The notes under the pieces are model-generated. The model worked only from the letters and a program-made list of their open reading frames with translations. It was not told where the DNA came from and did not search any database. Made by a program: the position numbers and the translations under genes. Below are positions 61,841 through 64,000 of a DNA stretch of 64,000 nucleotides, piece by piece. The DNA is from Pseudomonas cerasi (GTDB lineage Bacteria; Pseudomonadota; Gammaproteobacteria; Pseudomonadales; Pseudomonadaceae), in the NCBI RefSeq assembly GCF_900074915.1, contig NZ_LT222319.1, forward strand, positions 2,451,001-2,515,000. Reading direction: 5' to 3'. Numbering within the stretch: the first letter of the stretch is position 1; each line of letters opens with the position of its first letter.

Positions 61841-62678
61841 GGGAACTCCATTTCAACGTAGCGAATGCCGCAGGCCGGTCGCTACTTTGCTAACTCGGAT
61901 TCGATGCCTTGAAAGGCGAATCACAATAACCGTGTCGAATAGGCTGCTAGGTGTTTCAGCAAGAAAGTTGGCGGTTGTTCATTAATCAGGTTGAAAAAAA
62001 ATTAGACGATACGGACTTCACCTGCAACCCCTAGTGTCATGAAAAATTAACATTGAAGGTGTAAGGTGTTGTTTTCAAAAAAAAATATTTTGCTTTTTTT
62101 TTAGAGCCTTCAAGTAAGTTAATTTTATTAATTCAAATCACATTCTCATGGTCGTGTACGCTCAGTGCTGCGCTCACTGTTTCAGTTCGCGTGGGTTGTA
62201 CGACAACTGCCGTGTCGCACGCTCTTATAAAAGGCGCGTATTTTAGTGGTGGGAGGTGTGACGTTGTATTCGTTGTAGATTGACTGTCTTGAATAGGCGG
62301 CCGCAATCAAGGTTCATTGTCGTTCGCTTTTCTTGAACAACTAGCGGCTTATTGCTATCAATCAGAATGCGAAACAGTTGACCTGAAGCGGCGGATTCAA
62401 CGCTCAAATGTTGAACAATGAAGTCATATTGCTTTTAATCTCAAGCGGCATTACAGGCTATATCTGCTCACGTCATCTGATCTTTAGATCAGGATCGCTT
62501 GTGCTGTGGGGGGCGTTGCGAGGCTGTCGGTTTTCACCGGTGGGGTATTCAAGATTGTCAGGACGGTTTAGTCAGTGCAGTCGAACGCCTTTGTCATCCG
62601 CGTCAGTAAGCTCGCAGTGCAGAGTACAGAATGCAGTGAAACAGGCGGGGTCTGCCTTTCAAAGGGTCGACCAAATGA
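61841..62678. other. AT-rich non-coding region upstream of the phosphonate operon
   Basis: About 840 bases without a supported gene. The part next to the operon (61960-62150) is very AT-rich with A and T runs and should contain the operon promoter, perhaps with H-NS/MvaT-type silencing. A 92-codon open frame at 62408-62686 has no ribosome site or recognisable product and I do not call it. Confidence 0.5.
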
Positions 62679-63128
62679 TCATGTAAGACGTGAGGTCTTG
62701 TAGATCAAACGCACGGTGGCGAGTGTAATCTCTTCGGCCTCTTTCTTGATGCTTTCCAGTTCAATGTGTTCCTGAAAGTCCGGTTTTGAGCAGGATTCCA
62801 CCAAGCGGGTGAACAGGTAAAGGTTCTGGGTCACGTCGTGCAGGTTGCCGTGCAAGCGTTCGACAACGCGGTTGAGCGGGGCGCAGCTGGGGCTGTCCGA
62901 CGTTATGACAGTGGGGACGTTATGCGTAGCGCTGAGGCCGGTGACCACATAGGCCACATCAACGCCGGCATTCGAAATGCTGGACAGATAATCCGCACGG
63001 GGAGAGCGGACGCCGTTCTCGTAATTGCCCTGAGCGTTGGTTTCCACGCCACCTATCGCGCCCAGTGCGCTTTGCGAAAGCTTGAGGCGCAAACTTTCCT
63101 TTTTCAGCCGCGGTCCGATCCCTGTCAT
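62679..63128 (-). CDS. XRE-family (Cro/CI-like) transcriptional regulator
   Basis: 149 residues from ATG 63128 with GAGGAC upstream (a start at 63203 would add 25 residues). Helix-turn-helix IGPRLKKESLRLKLSQSALG, then the YENGVRSPRADYLSSISNAG pattern and a VDVAYVVTG end typical of phage-type CI-like repressors in pseudomonads. The C-terminal part is helical. It may be an accessory regulator; it borders the phosphonate island on the right. Confidence 0.75.
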   Translation of the reverse strand: MTGIGPRLKKESLRLKLSQSALGAIGGVETNAQGNYENGVRSPRADYLSSISNAGVDVAYVVTGLSATHNVPTVITSDSPSCAPLNRVVERLHGNLHDVTQNLYLFTRLVESCSKPDFQEHIELESIKKEAEEITLATVRLIYKTSRLT

Positions 63129-63412
63129 CCGTTTGTCCTCGATAAACTGTGCATCGCTACAGCCAGGGTTAACAAGCGTTTCCGGCATCGACTGATCAGA
63201 CATCCCGGCAAAGGCGAGAGGTTGCGTGTTCGGTCCGATCAGGTACTAACGTGCCAGACAGGCGGCAGAGTGTACGTAGGAATCAGTCAGGGTGATACAT
63301 TTTTGTACGGAATTGAACGCTTCTGAGCTGCGACGTCCAGGCGGCTGGCAGAAGGGTTTCAGGCCGAATGCAGCGAAATCGGGAGGCCTTGTGCGCAGGC
63401 CTCCCGAGAGGT

Positions 63413-64000
63413 TTACAGGCAGCGAGAACCAGGCTGTGCGGTCCAGCGCGCTGCCGTGGTAGCGATCTTGTCCGCCAGTTGGGCAACCGCTTTCTGGTGA
63501 GCAATGATGAGATTTTCCATGCCTTCACCGGCCTGCTCGCGGATCACGCTGCTGCAGGTCAGGCTCTGCCGTTTGCTGCCCGCCGTGGCACCGGCGTCGC
63601 GAAGGCCGAGTGTCCATACCACATCAATGAGTGCGTAGTTGCCGGGCATCGACTCGAAGCGCCTGACGTCCGTACGGATCGACAGCGTTGGCTGATCGCT
63701 GTTCTTTGGCAAACCGGCCATGTCGCGGCTGCCGAAACGGCGCTCCAGCTGCGGGGTCAGCGCGTCATGAAACTCGTCGCCCAGCGGTGATCCCCAGCGT
63801 TCAGTGTCCAGAATGGCCAGGCTGCCGTTACCCTGACGAACCACCAGCGGCGGCTGGTCGACCTGCACCGGCATGATGACCGGCAGCATCTCGAACTGGA
63901 ACGGCATGGGGTTGCTGGTGGCAGCGCTCGTCGCGCCCATTGGCGCGATCAGCGTGTAGTAGTGGGTCTGTGTCGATGTGCAGGCACCCAGGCCCAGTGC
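63413..64000 (-). CDS. pqiC: PqiC/YmbA-like lipoprotein of an MCE transport system (5' end outside window)
   Basis: Reading from the right edge, the visible frame begins ALGLGACTSTQTHYYTLIAP, an Ala-Leu-Gly-...-Ala-Cys lipobox followed by the YYTL start of DUF330/ABC-type auxiliary lipoproteins. Further blocks: VDQPPLVVRQGNGSL, ERWGSPLGDEFHDALTPQL. Such lipoproteins work at the outer membrane with PqiA/PqiB (MCE) in lipid transport; the partners would lie to the right outside the window. A core-genome gene that marks the right flank of the island. Confidence 0.8.
   Translation of the reverse strand, partial: ALGLGACTSTQTHYYTLIAPMGATSAATSNPMPFQFEMLPVIMPVQVDQPPLVVRQGNGSLAILDTERWGSPLGDEFHDALTPQLERRFGSRDMAGLPKNSDQPTLSIRTDVRRFESMPGNYALIDVVWTLGLRDAGATAGSKRQSLTCSSVIREQAGEGMENLIIAHQKAVAQLADKIATTAARWTAQPGSRCL

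Noticed and set aside
62408..62686. 92-codon open frame upstream of the XRE regulator
   Set aside because: No ribosome site, unnatural composition and no recognisable product; it overlaps the 3' end of the XRE gene.

Overview
The window looks like a chromosomal segment of a fluorescent pseudomonad of the Pseudomonas syringae type. It carries a large CdiA/FhaB-type two-partner-secretion exoprotein with displaced toxin modules, IS5- and IS21-family elements, a serralysin-type RTX protease, many LysR regulators and mostly GC-rich coding sequence. No rRNA, tRNA or CRISPR array was seen.

Layout. (1) 1-20006: the 3' part of a contact-dependent inhibition locus. A CdiA-like protein (start outside the window) with its immunity gene is followed by a long graveyard of orphan toxin/immunity modules. 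Several are broken, some carry duplicated pieces of the CdiA core, and one is interrupted by an IS5-family element. The 10-base word GGTGCAAAAG (coding Gly-Ala-Lys) sits at six module junctions. (2) 20455-33283: a LysR regulator and a seven-gene plus-strand operon (DRE-TIM aldolase, isopropylmalate-dehydrogenase-like enzyme, RraA-like protein, small monooxygenase, nitronate-monooxygenase-like protein, alpha/beta-fold protein without nucleophile, DUF6282-like hydrolase). It faces a minus-strand group of an MFS transporter and two luciferase-like flavoenzymes, then a LysR regulator and a GST. The pathway is not recognised. (3) 33405-36805: a GAF histidine kinase and a serralysin. (4) 37093-44446: a probable uptake/catabolism unit (amidase, DeoR regulator, carbamoylase/allantoate-hydrolase-like enzyme, two choline-kinase-like proteins, small membrane protein, sodium:solute symporter). 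(5) 44458-47457: a LysR remnant, a pirin and two LysR regulators. (6) 47573-61840: a phosphonate biosynthesis cluster. (7) 62679-64000: an XRE repressor and a PqiC-like lipoprotein (cut by the window end).

The phosphonate cluster is the main find. A PEP mutase with the diagnostic EDKxxxxxNS motif is grouped with a 3-phosphoglycerate-dehydrogenase homologue, a truncated phosphoglycerate-kinase homologue, an ArgC-type acyl-phosphate reductase, an iron alcohol dehydrogenase, a zinc alcohol dehydrogenase, a class III aminotransferase, a large FAD/NAD(P) enzyme, an EgtD-like methyltransferase and a 2-oxoglutarate/Fe(II) oxygenase. No phosphonopyruvate decarboxylase or citrate-synthase-like gene is visible. 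The set reads as a mimic of lower gluconeogenesis acting on phosphonopyruvate: reduce to phosphonolactate, phosphorylate its carboxylate, reduce to the aldehyde, then reduce or aminate, and possibly N-methylate. In this copy the cluster appears to be decaying. pepM has a one-base frameshift, an IS21 element with flanking deletion has removed most of the kinase and part of a PNPOx-like gene, an EamA exporter is reduced to scraps, and the aminotransferase lacks its PLP-binding Asp.

Several frameshifts here lie in homopolymer runs, so sequencing error must be excluded for those. The nonsense codons and IS-linked deletions are not explained that way.
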